64,000 nt of DNA from the NCBI GenBank assembly GCA_028868825.1, contig JAGWTU010000017.1, positions 38,570 through 102,569 of the forward strand, written 5' to 3'. The notes below the pieces were generated by a model. It ran no database searches, was not told where the DNA came from, and saw only the letters and a program-made list of their open reading frames with translations. This DNA is from Burkholderiales bacterium. Its GTDB lineage: Bacteria; Pseudomonadota; Gammaproteobacteria; Burkholderiales; Burkholderiaceae_C. The position numbers and the translations under genes are program-made. How positions within the stretch are numbered: position 1 is the stretch's first letter; the number at the start of each line of letters is the position of its first letter. Positions 28,920 to 40,424 of this stretch are shown here, in pieces.

Positions 28920-29630
28920 TCAGACGTGGACGAGCGTGCCCTCGTCCTCGCCCTGGACGACGCGCTTGAGCGCGCCCGGCTTGAAGATGCTGAAAACCTT
29001 GATCGGGAGCTTCTGGTCGCGGCACAGCGCGAAGGCCGTCGCGTCCATCACCTGCAGGTGGCGCGCGATGGCCTCGTCGAAGCTGATGCTGGCGTAGCGT
29101 GTCGCGTGCGGGTCCTTGTTCGGGTCGGCGCTGTAGACGCCGTCGACCTTGGTCGCCTTGAGCACGATCTGCGCGCCGATCTCGGCGCCGCGCAGCGCGG
29201 CGGCGGTGTCGGTCGTGAAGAAGGGATTGCCGGTGCCGGCGGCGAAGACGACGACCTTGCCTTCCTCGAGATACTGCAGCGCCTTGGGCCGCACATAGGG
29301 CTCGACGACCTGCTCGATCGAGATCGCCGACATCACGCGCGCCGTCATCCCCTCCTGGCGCATCGTGTCGGCGAGCGCGAGCGAGTTCATCACGGTGGCG
29401 AGCATGCCCATGTAGTCGGCCGTGGCGCGGTCCATGCCGACCGAGCCGCCGGCGACGCCGCGGAAGATGTTGCCGCCGCCGATGACGACGGCCACCTCGC
29501 AGCCCAGCCGCGTGACTTCCTGGACCTCGCGCACCATGCGCACGATGGTCGCGCGGTTGATGCCGTAGGCATCGTCGCCCATCAGGGCCTCGCCCGACAA
29601 CTTGAGCAGGATGCGCTTGTAAGCCGGCAT
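28920..29630 (-). CDS. pyrH: UMP kinase
   Basis: 236 aa, amino-acid kinase fold: [43 protein letters not shown] and a [12 protein letters not shown] loop. It phosphorylates UMP to UDP and is usually a hexamer controlled by GTP and UTP. Placed between tsf and frr as in most proteobacteria, but separated from tsf by a 116-base gap with a hairpin. Confidence 0.97.
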   Translation of the reverse strand: MPAYKRILLKLSGEALMGDDAYGINRATIVRMVREVQEVTRLGCEVAVVIGGGNIFRGVAGGSVGMDRATADYMGMLATVMNSLALADTMRQEGMTARVMSAISIEQVVEPYVRPKALQYLEEGKVVVFAAGTGNPFFTTDTAAALRGAEIGAQIVLKATKVDGVYSADPNKDPHATRYASISFDEAIARHLQVMDATAFALCRDQKLPIKVFSIFKPGALKRVVQGEDEGTLVHV

Positions 29631-29674
29631 GCGATCGACCCTTTGATCTGGACTTTGTTCTGGACCCGCAGTGT

Positions 29675-29706
29675 AAGGCGCACCGCCTTGCTGGCCGGTG
29701 CGCCTT
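29675..29706 (-). terminator. Hairpin between tsf and pyrH
   Basis: An 11-base perfect inverted repeat (AAGGCGCACCG and its complement) with a 10-base loop, 41 bases after the tsf stop. No long U tract follows on the minus strand, so it may act as a partial terminator or RNA-stability element setting rpsB-tsf above pyrH. Confidence 0.55.
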
Positions 29707-29746
29707 GATGACGCCGAATGCGGCGCGGGCCGCGCCCGCGCCCGGC

Positions 29747-30667
<921 letters not shown>

Positions 30668-30692
30668 CGAATACTCCATTCCATGCGGTGAC

Positions 30693-30719
30693 CCGCCGGG
30701 CGTGCACGACCCCCGGCGG
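30693..30719 (-). terminator. GC-rich hairpin between rpsB and tsf
   Basis: CCGCCGGG pairs with CCCGGCGG across an 11-base loop in the rpsB-tsf gap. No U tract on the minus strand, so it may be an attenuator or processing signal rather than a full terminator. Confidence 0.4.
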
Positions 30720-30772
30720 CTTTTGCCGCACCCGCCGTCAGCCGGCCGGGCGCGGCGCGATCAGGACCCTGC

Positions 30773-31519
30773 TCAGGCCTCTTCGCGAACCTCGACGAAC
30801 TCGTCGCCGGCAGCCGAGACGGCCTGCACGACCTCGTTCGTCGCGTTGGCCTTGCCCTCGAGCACGGCGTCGGCGACCGCCTTGGCGTAGAGCGCGACGG
30901 CCTTGGCCGAGTCGTCGTTGCCGGGGATCACGTAGTCGATGCCGATCGGCGAATGGTTCGTGTCGACGATGCCGATCACCGGGATGCCGAGCTTCTGCGC
31001 CTCGGCGACGGCGATCTTGTGGTAGCCGACGTCGATGACGAACATCGCGTCGGGCAGCGCGCCCATGTCCTGGATGCCGCCGATGTCCTTCTCGAGCTTG
31101 ACCAGTTCACGCTCGAACAGCAGCGCTTCCTTCTTGATCATCGCGTCGGTGCCGGCTTCCTTGGTCGCCTGCATGTCCTTCAACTTCTTCAGCGAACCCT
31201 TGACGGTCTTGAAGTTGGTCATCATGCCGCCGAGCCAGCGCTGGTCGACGTAGGGCATGCCGCAGCGCTGCGCCTCGAGCGCGATGACCTCGCGCGCCTG
31301 GCGCTTGGTGCCGATCATCAGGATCGTGCCGCGCTTGCTCGCGAGCTGGCGGATGAACTTCATCGCGTCCTCGAAGAGCGGCTGCGTCTTCTCGAGGTTG
31401 ATGATGTGGATCTTGTTGCGATGGCCGTAGATGTACGGCGCCATCTTGGGGTTCCAGAAACGGGTCTGGTGTCCGAAATGGACGCCCGCTTCCAGCATTT
31501 CACGCATCGAGACAGTCAT
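30773..31519 (-). CDS. rpsB: 30S ribosomal protein S2
   Basis: 248 aa from the ATG at 31519 ([26 protein letters not shown]); the open frame continues upstream but S2 homology begins here. Other S2 blocks: [41 protein letters not shown]. It binds S1 and the 16S rRNA 3' domain. It heads the rpsB-tsf operon with a roughly 210-base leader. Confidence 0.98.
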   Translation of the reverse strand: MTVSMREMLEAGVHFGHQTRFWNPKMAPYIYGHRNKIHIINLEKTQPLFEDAMKFIRQLASKRGTILMIGTKRQAREVIALEAQRCGMPYVDQRWLGGMMTNFKTVKGSLKKLKDMQATKEAGTDAMIKKEALLFERELVKLEKDIGGIQDMGALPDAMFVIDVGYHKIAVAEAQKLGIPVIGIVDTNHSPIGIDYVIPGNDDSAKAVALYAKAVADAVLEGKANATNEVVQAVSAAGDEFVEVREEA

Positions 31520-31657
31520 GGAAACTCCGAAGGTTGTGTCTAGAATCCCGCCGCTATATCGCTGCGCGCATGCGAAGTCGTTCGATCGACTCCTCAGCAT
31601 CGCAGCGGCACCTTGGTCCGGCCGGGTTCGCGATTCGTCTGCCCGGTAACGCAACGA

Positions 31658-31679
31658 CAAAGGCGCGGTTGCGCCTTTG
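31658..31679 (-). promoter_or_regulatory. Hairpin in the rpsB leader
   Basis: A perfect 9-base stem (CAAAGGCGC with its complement) closed by a tetraloop, about 140 bases upstream of rpsB and downstream of the likely -10 box, so it would be in the rpsB leader RNA. Autogenous control of rpsB by S2 acts through leader structure in other bacteria. A short T run follows on neither strand. Confidence 0.4.
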
Positions 31680-31738
31680 CCGCGTTATCAGGGTGCCGCA
31701 AGCATCCGCTCCGCACCCCCATAGAGGCAAACCCGATG

Positions 31739-31744
31739 ATTTTA
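31739..31744 (-). promoter_or_regulatory. Likely -10 box of the rpsB promoter
   Basis: The minus strand reads TAAAAT in an otherwise GC-rich spacer about 220 bases before rpsB. The -35 box is weak (TTCGGC, 15 bases away). It overlaps the start of the divergent oxidoreductase region. Confidence 0.4.
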
Positions 31745-31806
31745 GCATGGGCCGGCATGGCCGAACCCTCGGCGCGCATGGCCGGCGCACGGCGAGGCGG
31801 CCCGCT

Positions 31807-33021
31807 TTGAGAGTCGCCGTCATCGGCGCCGGCATCGCCGGCGTCACCACCGCCTATGAACTGGCGCGCCAGGGCGACGAGGTCACCGTCTACGAGCGCG
31901 GCAGCAGCGTCGCCGGCGAGGCCAGCTTCGCCGGCGGCGGCATCGTCGCGGCCGGCCATGTGGCGCCGCGCGTCCTGCCGGACCTGGGCGACATGGGCGG
32001 GTTGCGCGCCCTCGCCCACGTGCCGTGGCTGTGGCGCTGGTGGCGTGCCGGCCGGCCGGCCGTGCTGGCGGCGAACCGGCGCGCGCTGCAGCAGCTCGCA
32101 CACGACAGCCGCGAACGCATGCTCGAGCTCACGCGAGCGCAGGGTCTCGAATACGAACAGGAGCCGGGGCTGCTCGTGCTGCTGCGCGACGAACGCGACC
32201 TGAAGGCGGCGCACGCGACGCTGGCGCTGCTCGCCGAATGGGGCGTGCCGCACGAACTCGTCGACGCGGCGCGTTGCCGCGCGCTCGAGCCCGGCCTGGC
32301 CGAGAGCGCGCCGGTGCACGCCGCCATCCACCTCGCCCAGGACGGTGTCGGCAACTGTCGCCTCTTCGCCCAGCAGCTGAAGACGCAGGCGCAGCGCCTG
32401 GGCGCCGACTTCCGTCTCGACGCCGCCGTGCGCGGCATCACGCCGGGCGCGCATCCCGGGGTCGTCGACGACGACGGCCAGGCGCACGAATTCGACGCCG
32501 TCGTCGTCTGCGCCGGCGCGCAGGCAGCGCCGCTGCTGACGCCGCTGGGACTGCGGCTGCCGCTGCTGCCGGTCCACGGCTACAGCGTCACGGCGCCGCT
32601 GCGCCACCTCGACGGCCTGCCGCGTCCGGGTCCGCGCGCGGCGCTCATCGACGAGCGCATGGGGGTGACGATCGCGCGGCTCGGGCAGCGCGTGCGAGCC
32701 AGCGGCGGCGCCGTGCTCGGCGGGTCGGCGGCGAAGGTCGAAGTCGAGCCGCTGCGGCGTCTGTACCGGCTGCTCGAGGAGTGGTTCGACGGCGCCGCCG
32801 TGACGCGCGAGGCCCAGCATTGGAAGGGCGCGCAGCCCACCCTGCCCGACGGCCCGCCGGTGCTCGGTGCCAGCGGCGCGCCCGGCGTCTGGCTCAACGT
32901 CGGCCATGGCGCCAGCGGCTGGACGCTGGCCTGCGGCTCGGCGCGCGTGCTGGCCGAGGTGGTTGCCGGGCGCGCGGCGCCTATCGATCTCGAGCGCTTC
33001 TCGGTGGCGCGATTGAAGTAG
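31807..33021 (+). CDS. FAD-dependent D-amino acid dehydrogenase-like oxidoreductase
   Basis: 404 aa from a TTG start at 31807 that puts the FAD motif VAVIGAGIAG (GxGxxG at 7-12) at the N-terminus; E in VTVYERG binds the ribose. SFAGGGIVAAGHVAP, NCRLFAQQL and the C-terminal WLNVGHGASGWTLACGSAR are characteristic of the DadA family. It probably oxidises D-amino acids (or a secondary amine) and passes electrons to the quinone pool. About 30 residues shorter than E. coli DadA. Divergent from rpsB and 35 bases ahead of the NAD(P)HX gene. Confidence 0.85.
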   Translation: MRVAVIGAGIAGVTTAYELARQGDEVTVYERGSSVAGEASFAGGGIVAAGHVAPRVLPDLGDMGGLRALAHVPWLWRWWRAGRPAVLAANRRALQQLAHDSRERMLELTRAQGLEYEQEPGLLVLLRDERDLKAAHATLALLAEWGVPHELVDAARCRALEPGLAESAPVHAAIHLAQDGVGNCRLFAQQLKTQAQRLGADFRLDAAVRGITPGAHPGVVDDDGQAHEFDAVVVCAGAQAAPLLTPLGLRLPLLPVHGYSVTAPLRHLDGLPRPGPRAALIDERMGVTIARLGQRVRASGGAVLGGSAAKVEVEPLRRLYRLLEEWFDGAAVTREAQHWKGAQPTLPDGPPVLGASGAPGVWLNVGHGASGWTLACGSARVLAEVVAGRAAPIDLERFSVARLK

Positions 33022-33056
33022 CGCGAAGGTGGTCGGCGTCGGGACACAATCCGACC

Positions 33057-34553
33057 ATGCCTGCACCCCGGCCCGTCACCTCGCGCAACGGCCCCTGGCC
33101 GTTGCACGACGCCGCCGCCTCGCGCGCGGCCGAACAGGCGGCGCTTGCCGCCGCGGCGCCGCATGAACTGATGGCACGCGCCGGTTTTGCGGTCGCGCGG
33201 CTGGCCTTGGCGCTGGCGCCGACGCGGCGCCGCGTCCAGATCTGGGCGGGGCCCGGCAACAACGGCGGCGACGGGCTCGTGGCGGCGCGTCATCTGCACG
33301 GTGCCGGACTCGAGGTCCGCGTGGCGCTGCTCGGCGACGCGGCGCGGCTGCCCGCGGATGCGGCGCAGGCCTTGCGCGAGGCGCAGCAGGCCGGCGTCGC
33401 GATCGCATCCGCGGTGCCCGAAACCGAGCTCGACGGCATCCACATCGACGCCCTGCTCGGCCTCGGCGCGAGTCGCGCCCCGACGGGCGCGATCGCGGCG
33501 GCGATAACGGCGCTGCAGGACGCGCGCTGCTCGATGGTGCTGGCGGTCGACATCCCGTCGGGACTCGATCCCGACCGGGGCACGCGGCTGGGCGCCGCCG
33601 CCGTGCGGGCGACGGCGACTTTGGCGCTGCTCACGCTCAAGCCCGGCTGCCACACCGGCGACGGCCGCGACCAGGCGGGCGCGGTCTGGTTCGACGACCT
33701 CGGCGTCGACGCCGGCGCGCCGACGGCGTGGCTGGCCGGCGCGGTGACGCCGGCGCCGCGCGCCCATGCCACGCACAAGGGCAGCTACGGCGATGTCGCG
33801 ATCGTCGGCGGCGCCGCCGGCATGACCGGCGCGGCCTGGCTTGCCGCGCGCGCCGCGGCGGCCGCCGGTGCCGGCCGCGTCTACTGCAGTCCGCTCGATC
33901 CCGCGGCATCGCTGCTCGATGCGACGCACGCCGAGCTGATGGGCCGGCGCGAGTTCTGGCTCGCCGGGCAGGACCGGCTCGCGGCGACCACGGTGGCCTG
34001 CGGCTGCGGCGGCGGCGACGCGATACGGGCGGCGCTGCCACCGCTGCTGGCGCACGCGCGGCGACTCGTGCTCGACGCCGATGCGATCAACGCCATCGCG
34101 GCCGACGCCTCACTGCAAGCGCTGCTGCGCCGCCGCGCCGACGAGGGCCTCGCGACCTTGCTGACGCCGCATCCGCTCGAAGCCGCGCGGCTGCTGGGCG
34201 CCAGCGCGGCCGAGGTGCAGCAGGACCGCCTGGCTGCCGCGGCACGCATCGCCGCGGCCTTCGGCGTCGCGGTGCTGCTCAAGGGTTCGGGCAGCATCGT
34301 CGCCGCGCCGGGCCGGCTGCCCGTGATCAATTCGAGCGGCAATGCCGCGCTGGCGACCGCCGGCACCGGCGACGTGCTCGCCGGCTGGGCGGCCGGCCTC
34401 TGGGCGCAGGAGCCGCAGGCGCACCCGGCGGCGATCGGCGCCGCCGCGGCCTGGGTCCATGGCGACGCCGCCGACCGCTGGGTCGAAGCGGGCCATGCCG
34501 GCGCGCTGCGCGCAAGCGTCTTGATCGAAACGATGGCCCGGCGCGGGCTCTAG
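33057..34553 (+). CDS. nnr: Bifunctional NAD(P)H-hydrate repair enzyme (epimerase and dehydratase)
   Basis: 498 aa. The N-terminal YjeF epimerase domain (about 1-215) has GPGNNGGDGLVAARHL and DIPSGLDPDRG; the C-terminal ribokinase-like dehydratase domain (about 220-495) has KGSYGDVAIVGGAAGMTGA, LTPHPLEAARLLG and NSSGNAALATAGTGDVLAG. Together they repair damaged, hydrated NADH and NADPH, using ADP. The ATG at 33057 follows the oxidoreductase stop by 35 bases. Convergent with rnr, 31 bases between stops. Confidence 0.96.
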   Translation: MPAPRPVTSRNGPWPLHDAAASRAAEQAALAAAAPHELMARAGFAVARLALALAPTRRRVQIWAGPGNNGGDGLVAARHLHGAGLEVRVALLGDAARLPADAAQALREAQQAGVAIASAVPETELDGIHIDALLGLGASRAPTGAIAAAITALQDARCSMVLAVDIPSGLDPDRGTRLGAAAVRATATLALLTLKPGCHTGDGRDQAGAVWFDDLGVDAGAPTAWLAGAVTPAPRAHATHKGSYGDVAIVGGAAGMTGAAWLAARAAAAAGAGRVYCSPLDPAASLLDATHAELMGRREFWLAGQDRLAATTVACGCGGGDAIRAALPPLLAHARRLVLDADAINAIAADASLQALLRRRADEGLATLLTPHPLEAARLLGASAAEVQQDRLAAAARIAAAFGVAVLLKGSGSIVAAPGRLPVINSSGNAALATAGTGDVLAGWAAGLWAQEPQAHPAAIGAAAAWVHGDAADRWVEAGHAGALRASVLIETMARRGL

Positions 34554-34584
34554 CTCGATTGACCGGCGCTTGCGCGGGGAACGC

Positions 34585-36867
34585 TCAGCGTCGCGTCCTC
34601 GCCTTGGGCGCCGGCCGCTGCGGCCCCGGCTTGCGCGAGCGCGCATCGCCCTTGCCGATCGTCTTGCCCGTCGGGTTGCCCTGCTTGGATTTCGCCGCCT
34701 TCGCCGCCGCCTTGGCGATGCGATCGGCATCGCGCACGGCGGCGAGTTCGGCGACCGAACCCGGCGCGCGCTGCTTGTCGCTGCCGCGCGCGAGCAGCCG
34801 CTCGGCCTCGCCCTCGCGCATCATGCGGAAGTCGATCTTGCGGCCGTCGAGGTCGACGCGGCTGACCTGCACGCGCACCCGCGTGCCGACGCCGTAGCGG
34901 ATGCCGGTGCGCTCGCCGCGCAGCTCGCCGCGCGCCTCGTCGTAGCGGTAGTACTCGCCGCCGAGTTCGGTGATGTGGACGAGGCCGTCGACGTACAGCG
35001 CGTCGAGCGTGACGAAGAGCCCGAAGCCGGCCACCGCGCTGACCGTGCCGGCGTATTCCTCGCCCAGGTGCTCGCGCATGTAGCGGCACTTGAGCCAGGC
35101 CTCGACATCGCGGCTGGCCTCGTCGGCGCGACGCTCGTTGGCGCTGCAATGGCCGCCGGCGGCCTCCCACAGCGCCATCTCCTGCGACATCGGCTTGGGC
35201 TGGCGCTGCAGCTTGCCGCCCTTGCGCACCTCGGGCGCGCGTGTCTTGGCGCTCGCCACCAGGTGGTAGCGCCGCTTGCCGAGAATGGCCTTGATGACGC
35301 GGTGCACGAGCAGATCCGGGTAGCGCCGGATCGGGCTCGTGAAATGCGCGTAGGCGTCGTAGGCGAGCCCGAAATGGCCCGAGTTGTGGACCGTGTAGAT
35401 CGCCTGCTGCATCGAGCGCAGCAGCAGCGTGTGGATCTGCACCGCGTCGGGCCGGTCCTGGACGGCTTGCGCGATGGCCTGGATCTCGCGCGGCTGCGGT
35501 TCGTCGGACAGGTGCACGGCGACGCCGAGCGAGCGCAGCATCGCCTGCAGCGCGACGCGCTTCTCCGGCGTCGGCCCTTCGTGGACGCGGAACAGGCAGG
35601 GATGGTCGGCGGCGGCGATGAACTCGGCGGCGCAGACATTGGCCGCCAGCATCGATTCCTCGATCAGCCGGTGCGCCTCGTTGCGGGTGCGCGGCACGAT
35701 CTTCTCGATGCGGCCGTTGTCGTCGCAGATGATCTGCGTCTCGGTCGTCTCGAAGTCGACGGCGCCGCGCAGCGCCCGCTGCTTGAGCAGCGCGCGGTAG
35801 ACCTCGTGCAGGTGCAGCAGGTGCGGCACGAGGTCGGCGCGGCGCTGCGCCTCGGGTCCGCGGGTGTTGCCGAGGATCGCGGCGACCTCGGTGTAGGTCA
35901 GCCGCGCCTGCGATTCGATCACCGCGGGGTAGAACTGGTAGGCGTCGATGCGCCCTTCGCCGTCGACGAGCATGTCGCAGACCATCGCGAGCCGCTCGAC
36001 TTCGGGATTCAGCGAGCACAGGCCGTTGGACAGCTTCTCGGGCAGCATCGGGATCACGCGGCGCGGGAAATACACCGAGGTCGCACGCTCGTAGGCATCC
36101 TCGTCGAGCGGCTCGCCGGGCTTGACGTAATGGCTGACGTCGGCGATCGCGACGATCAGCCGCCAGCCCTCGAAGGCCGACTTGCCGCGGCCGCGCTTGA
36201 ACGGTTCGCAATAGACGGCGTCGTCGAAATCCCGCGCGTCCTCGCCGTCGATCGTCACCAGCGCGACGTCGCGCAGGTCGGCGCGGTGCTTGCGATCGAC
36301 GGGGCGCAGCTTCTCGGGCAGCGCCGCGGCCTGCGCCAGCGTCTCGGGCGTGAACTCGTGCGGCACCTCGTACTTGCGCACCGCGATCTCGATCTCCATG
36401 CCCGAGTCGTCGATCTCGCCCAGCACCTCGGCGACGCGGCCCACCGGCTGCGAATGCAGCGACGGCGGCTCGGTCAGCTCGACGGCGACGACCTGGCCGA
36501 CCTGCGCCGATGCGGTCGCGTTCTTCGGGATCAGGATGTCCTGGCCGTAGCGGCTGTCCTCGGGCGCGACGACCCATTGCCCGCCCTCGTGCAGCAGGCG
36601 GCCGATGATCGGCGCCTTGCGGCGCTCGAGGATGTCGAGCACGCGCCCCTCGGGCCGGCCCTTGCGGTCGTAGCGCAGCACGCGCACGCGCACGCGGTCA
36701 CGGTGCAGCACGCTGCGCATCTCCTGCGGTGCGAGGTAGATGGCGGGGTCGCCGTTGTCGGGGAAGACGAGTCCGTGGCCGTCGCGATGGCCTTCGATGC
36801 GGCCTTCGAATTCGCCCAGCAGGGCGGTCGTCGCCTGGCCGGCGTTGATGTGTTCGTTCTTGTTTAT
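34585..36867 (-). CDS. rnr: Ribonuclease R lacking the N-terminal HTH domain, probable ATA start
   Basis: About 760 aa. Two cold-shock domains (from about residue 18, GEFEGRIEGHRDGHGLVF, and around 100), the RNB catalytic domain (TIDGEDARDFDDAV, DVSHYVKPG, FPRRVIPMLPEKLSNGLCSL, HFTSPIRRYPDLLVHR) and the S1 domain (GTVSAVAGFGLFVTLD) with a Lys/Arg-rich tail. It degrades structured RNA 3' to 5'. The usual 70-90 residue helix-turn-helix domain before the first cold-shock domain is missing. No ATG, GTG or TTG lies near the homology start outside the tRNA gene; ATA at 36867 has AAGGA 8 bases ahead and is the best initiator seen. An in-frame ATG at 36918 lies within the tRNA complement. Confidence 0.9.
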   Translation of the reverse strand: MNKNEHINAGQATTALLGEFEGRIEGHRDGHGLVFPDNGDPAIYLAPQEMRSVLHRDRVRVRVLRYDRKGRPEGRVLDILERRKAPIIGRLLHEGGQWVVAPEDSRYGQDILIPKNATASAQVGQVVAVELTEPPSLHSQPVGRVAEVLGEIDDSGMEIEIAVRKYEVPHEFTPETLAQAAALPEKLRPVDRKHRADLRDVALVTIDGEDARDFDDAVYCEPFKRGRGKSAFEGWRLIVAIADVSHYVKPGEPLDEDAYERATSVYFPRRVIPMLPEKLSNGLCSLNPEVERLAMVCDMLVDGEGRIDAYQFYPAVIESQARLTYTEVAAILGNTRGPEAQRRADLVPHLLHLHEVYRALLKQRALRGAVDFETTETQIICDDNGRIEKIVPRTRNEAHRLIEESMLAANVCAAEFIAAADHPCLFRVHEGPTPEKRVALQAMLRSLGVAVHLSDEPQPREIQAIAQAVQDRPDAVQIHTLLLRSMQQAIYTVHNSGHFGLAYDAYAHFTSPIRRYPDLLVHRVIKAILGKRRYHLVASAKTRAPEVRKGGKLQRQPKPMSQEMALWEAAGGHCSANERRADEASRDVEAWLKCRYMREHLGEEYAGTVSAVAGFGLFVTLDALYVDGLVHITELGGEYYRYDEARGELRGERTGIRYGVGTRVRVQVSRVDLDGRKIDFRMMREGEAERLLARGSDKQRAPGSVAELAAVRDADRIAKAAAKAAKSKQGNPTGKTIGKGDARSRKPGPQRPAPKARTRR

Positions 36868-36890
36868 GGTATATTCCTTAGTTCCTGAAA

Positions 36891-36975
<85 letters not shown>

Positions 36976-36992
36976 AAGGTGAAAGTCAGATG

Positions 36993-37025
36993 AAGGCCGG
37001 CATGTTGCAAAACATGCCGGCCTTT
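36993..37025 (+). terminator. Bidirectional terminator after tRNA-Leu
   Basis: A perfect 14-base stem (AAGGCCGGCATGTT with its complement) closed by GCAA, a GNRA-type tetraloop, then TT. It lies 17 bases past the tRNA and faces the converging phosphoribosyltransferase gene, so it can end both transcripts. Confidence 0.85.
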
Positions 37026-37076
37026 GCATTGGTCGGGTCCATGTGTGCGGGCGCCGGCCCTGGCGTCGAGCGTCGT

Positions 37077-37598
37077 TCAGACGGCGAACTTCTTCGCCAG
37101 CCCGTCGGGCCGCAGGCCGTCGTATTCCTCGAACGGCTGGTGGATCCAGGGGCTGGTCGGCAGCGTCTCGACGTAGTAGTCGGGCACATAGCTCGACACG
37201 CCCTTGACCCAGATTACCGCCGCACGCAGCTCCTCGATCGAGGGCATGCCGCGCAGCCGGTCGACGACGGCGCGCAGCGTCACGCCGGTGTCGGCGAGGT
37301 CGTCGACGAGCAGCACCCGTCCTGCGAGCTCGCCCTTGGGCATCGTGATGTACTTGGCCAGATCGAGCCGGCCCTGGATCGTCCCGGCGTCCGAGCGGTA
37401 CGAGCTCGTCGACATGATCGCCAGCGGCTTGTCGAAGACGCGCGAAAGCACGTCGCCGGGCCGCATGCCGCCGCGTGCCAGGCACAGGATCTGGTCGAAT
37501 TCCCAACCCGAGGCGGCGACCTTGAGCGCCAGCCGCTCGATCAGCAGGTGGTACTCGTCCCAGGACACATACAGGTGCTTGCCGTCGTCGGTGAGCAT
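37077..37598 (-). CDS. Purine phosphoribosyltransferase-like protein
   Basis: 173 aa. The PRPP loop is VLLVDDLADTGVTLRAVV, and the N-terminal part reads FDQILCLARGGMRPGDVLSRVF, which fits the type I phosphoribosyltransferases (hypoxanthine or xanthine-guanine group). MSTSSYRSD lies in the flexible loop region. The family salvages purine bases with PRPP. It follows purA by 29 bases on the same strand, in keeping with purine metabolism. The exact base is not decided. Confidence 0.88.
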   Translation of the reverse strand: MLTDDGKHLYVSWDEYHLLIERLALKVAASGWEFDQILCLARGGMRPGDVLSRVFDKPLAIMSTSSYRSDAGTIQGRLDLAKYITMPKGELAGRVLLVDDLADTGVTLRAVVDRLRGMPSIEELRAAVIWVKGVSSYVPDYYVETLPTSPWIHQPFEEYDGLRPDGLAKKFAV

Positions 37599-37627
37599 GT
37601 TCGGAAACTCCTAGCGATGGGCGGGAT

Positions 37628-38983
<1,356 letters not shown>

Positions 38984-38991
38984 TTAGATTT

Positions 38992-40164
38992 TCAATTCGG
39001 CGCGAGCGCGCGCAGCACCCAATGGCCGCCCTGCTGCACCAGTTCGCGGTCGCAGTCGAAGGCCTGCGATTCGAGTTCATGACCGGGCAGCAGCGCGACG
39101 ACGGTCTGGCCTTCGGCGCGCAGCCGGCGCACGGCGGCGCGCAGCTCGGGATCCTCCCCCCAGGGCGCGCGGATCGCCGCCGGCGCCGGCGTCGGCGCCC
39201 CGGCCTCGGCCAGCGCCTTGAGGTCGAGGCTGAAGCCGCAGGCCGGCCGGCTGCGGCCGAACACCGCGCCGACCTCGTCGTAGCGGCCGCCGCGCGCCAG
39301 CGCGTCGTTCGACGACGCGCCGTAGACGGCGAAGCGCAGGCCGCTGTAGTAGCCGTAGCCGCTCATGTCCGAGAGGTCGAAACCGACCTCGAGCCCGGGA
39401 TAGGCGCGCCGCAGGTGGCTGGCCAGCCACTCCAGCTGGTCGAGCGCCGCCTGCACGAGCGGTCGCTGCGGCAGTTCGCGGCGCGCCGCCGCGATCACCT
39501 CGTCGCCGCCGTACAGGCGCGGCAGCGCCAGCATCGCGCTGCGCGTCTCGGCCGGCGCATCCGCCAGCAGTTCGGCAAGGCGCGGCTGGTCCTTCTCCGA
39601 CAGCGCCTGCACGAGCTCCTGCAGCCGCGCCGTGTCGAGCACGACGCCGGCGAGCACGCCGCGCAGCACGCGCGCGTCGGCGAGGTCGATGACGAGCGGG
39701 TGGACGCGCGCCGCGCCCAGGCAATCGAGCGCCAGCTCGGCGGCCTCGAGGTCGGCCTCGAGCCCGGCGTGGCCGAAGATCTCGGCGCCGAACTGCAGCG
39801 GCTCGCGCGAGGCGGCGATGCCGGCCGGCCGCGTGTGCAGCACCGGGCCGCAATAGCAAAGGCGCGTCACGCCCTCGCGGTTGAGCAAATGGGCGTCGAT
39901 GCGCGCGGCCTGCGGCGTCGTGTCGGCGCGCAGCCCGAGCATGCGCCCGCTGAGCTGGTCGACGAGCTTGAAGGTGCGCAGATCGAGGTCACGCCCGGTG
40001 CCCGAGAGCAGCGAATCCAGGTGCTCGAGCAGCGGCGGCATCACGAGTTCGTAGCCATAGCCGCGGGCGCGGTCGAGCAGCGCCCGGCGCAGATCCTCGA
40101 TTTGCCGTGCCTGGGCCGGCAGGACGTCGGCGATGTGCTCGGGCAGCAGCCAAGCAGAGAGCAT
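38992..40164 (-). CDS. hisZ: ATP phosphoribosyltransferase regulatory subunit
   Basis: 390 aa from ATG 40164, where homology begins ([16 protein letters not shown]); an ATG at 40191 would add nine residues and lies in a likely -10 box. HisZ is a catalytically dead histidyl-tRNA synthetase paralogue: it keeps motif 2 ([15 protein letters not shown]) and [14 protein letters not shown], but lacks the anticodon domain of HisS. It pairs with short HisG to start histidine synthesis and senses histidine. HisG is not in the window. Confidence 0.94.
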   Translation of the reverse strand: MLSAWLLPEHIADVLPAQARQIEDLRRALLDRARGYGYELVMPPLLEHLDSLLSGTGRDLDLRTFKLVDQLSGRMLGLRADTTPQAARIDAHLLNREGVTRLCYCGPVLHTRPAGIAASREPLQFGAEIFGHAGLEADLEAAELALDCLGAARVHPLVIDLADARVLRGVLAGVVLDTARLQELVQALSEKDQPRLAELLADAPAETRSAMLALPRLYGGDEVIAAARRELPQRPLVQAALDQLEWLASHLRRAYPGLEVGFDLSDMSGYGYYSGLRFAVYGASSNDALARGGRYDEVGAVFGRSRPACGFSLDLKALAEAGAPTPAPAAIRAPWGEDPELRAAVRRLRAEGQTVVALLPGHELESQAFDCDRELVQQGGHWVLRALAPN

Positions 40165-40189
40165 GAAATGCACCGGTATTGAAACGGGC

Positions 40190-40195
40190 ATTGTA
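40190..40195 (-). promoter_or_regulatory. Possible -10 box upstream of hisZ
   Basis: TACAAT on the minus strand, inside a short inverted repeat (CCGGTA...TACCGG, 40173-40200). It would give hisZ-purA its own promoter and supports the downstream ATG. The -35 region is poor. Confidence 0.35.
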
Positions 40196-40220
40196 CCGGT
40201 GGCGACCCGGACTCAGGCCT

Positions 40221-40409
40221 TCAGGAATGCCAGATGGCGAGCATCAGCAGACCCAGGCCCATGCTGACGAGCCCGATGAAGCGGATCTGGCCGTCGCTGA
40301 GTTGCACCGCGCGTTCGAACACGCGGCGCCAGCGCGCCGGGCTGACGAAGGGCAGCAAGCCTTCGAAGACCAGCATCAGCGCCAGTGCGCCCAGCAACAG
40401 GTCCCCCAT
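40221..40409 (-). CDS. DUF2065 small inner-membrane protein
   Basis: 62 aa with two hydrophobic helices (LLLGALALMLVFEGLLPFV and IGLVSMGLGLLMLAIW) around a basic loop (SPARWRRVFERA). This matches the DUF2065 family always found by hflC in betaproteobacteria. Function unknown; its place between hflC (15 bases) and hisZ suggests a partner of the HflKC membrane complex. Confidence 0.9.
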   Translation of the reverse strand: MGDLLLGALALMLVFEGLLPFVSPARWRRVFERAVQLSDGQIRFIGLVSMGLGLLMLAIWHS

Positions 40410-40424
40410 GGGGCCGCGGTCGAC

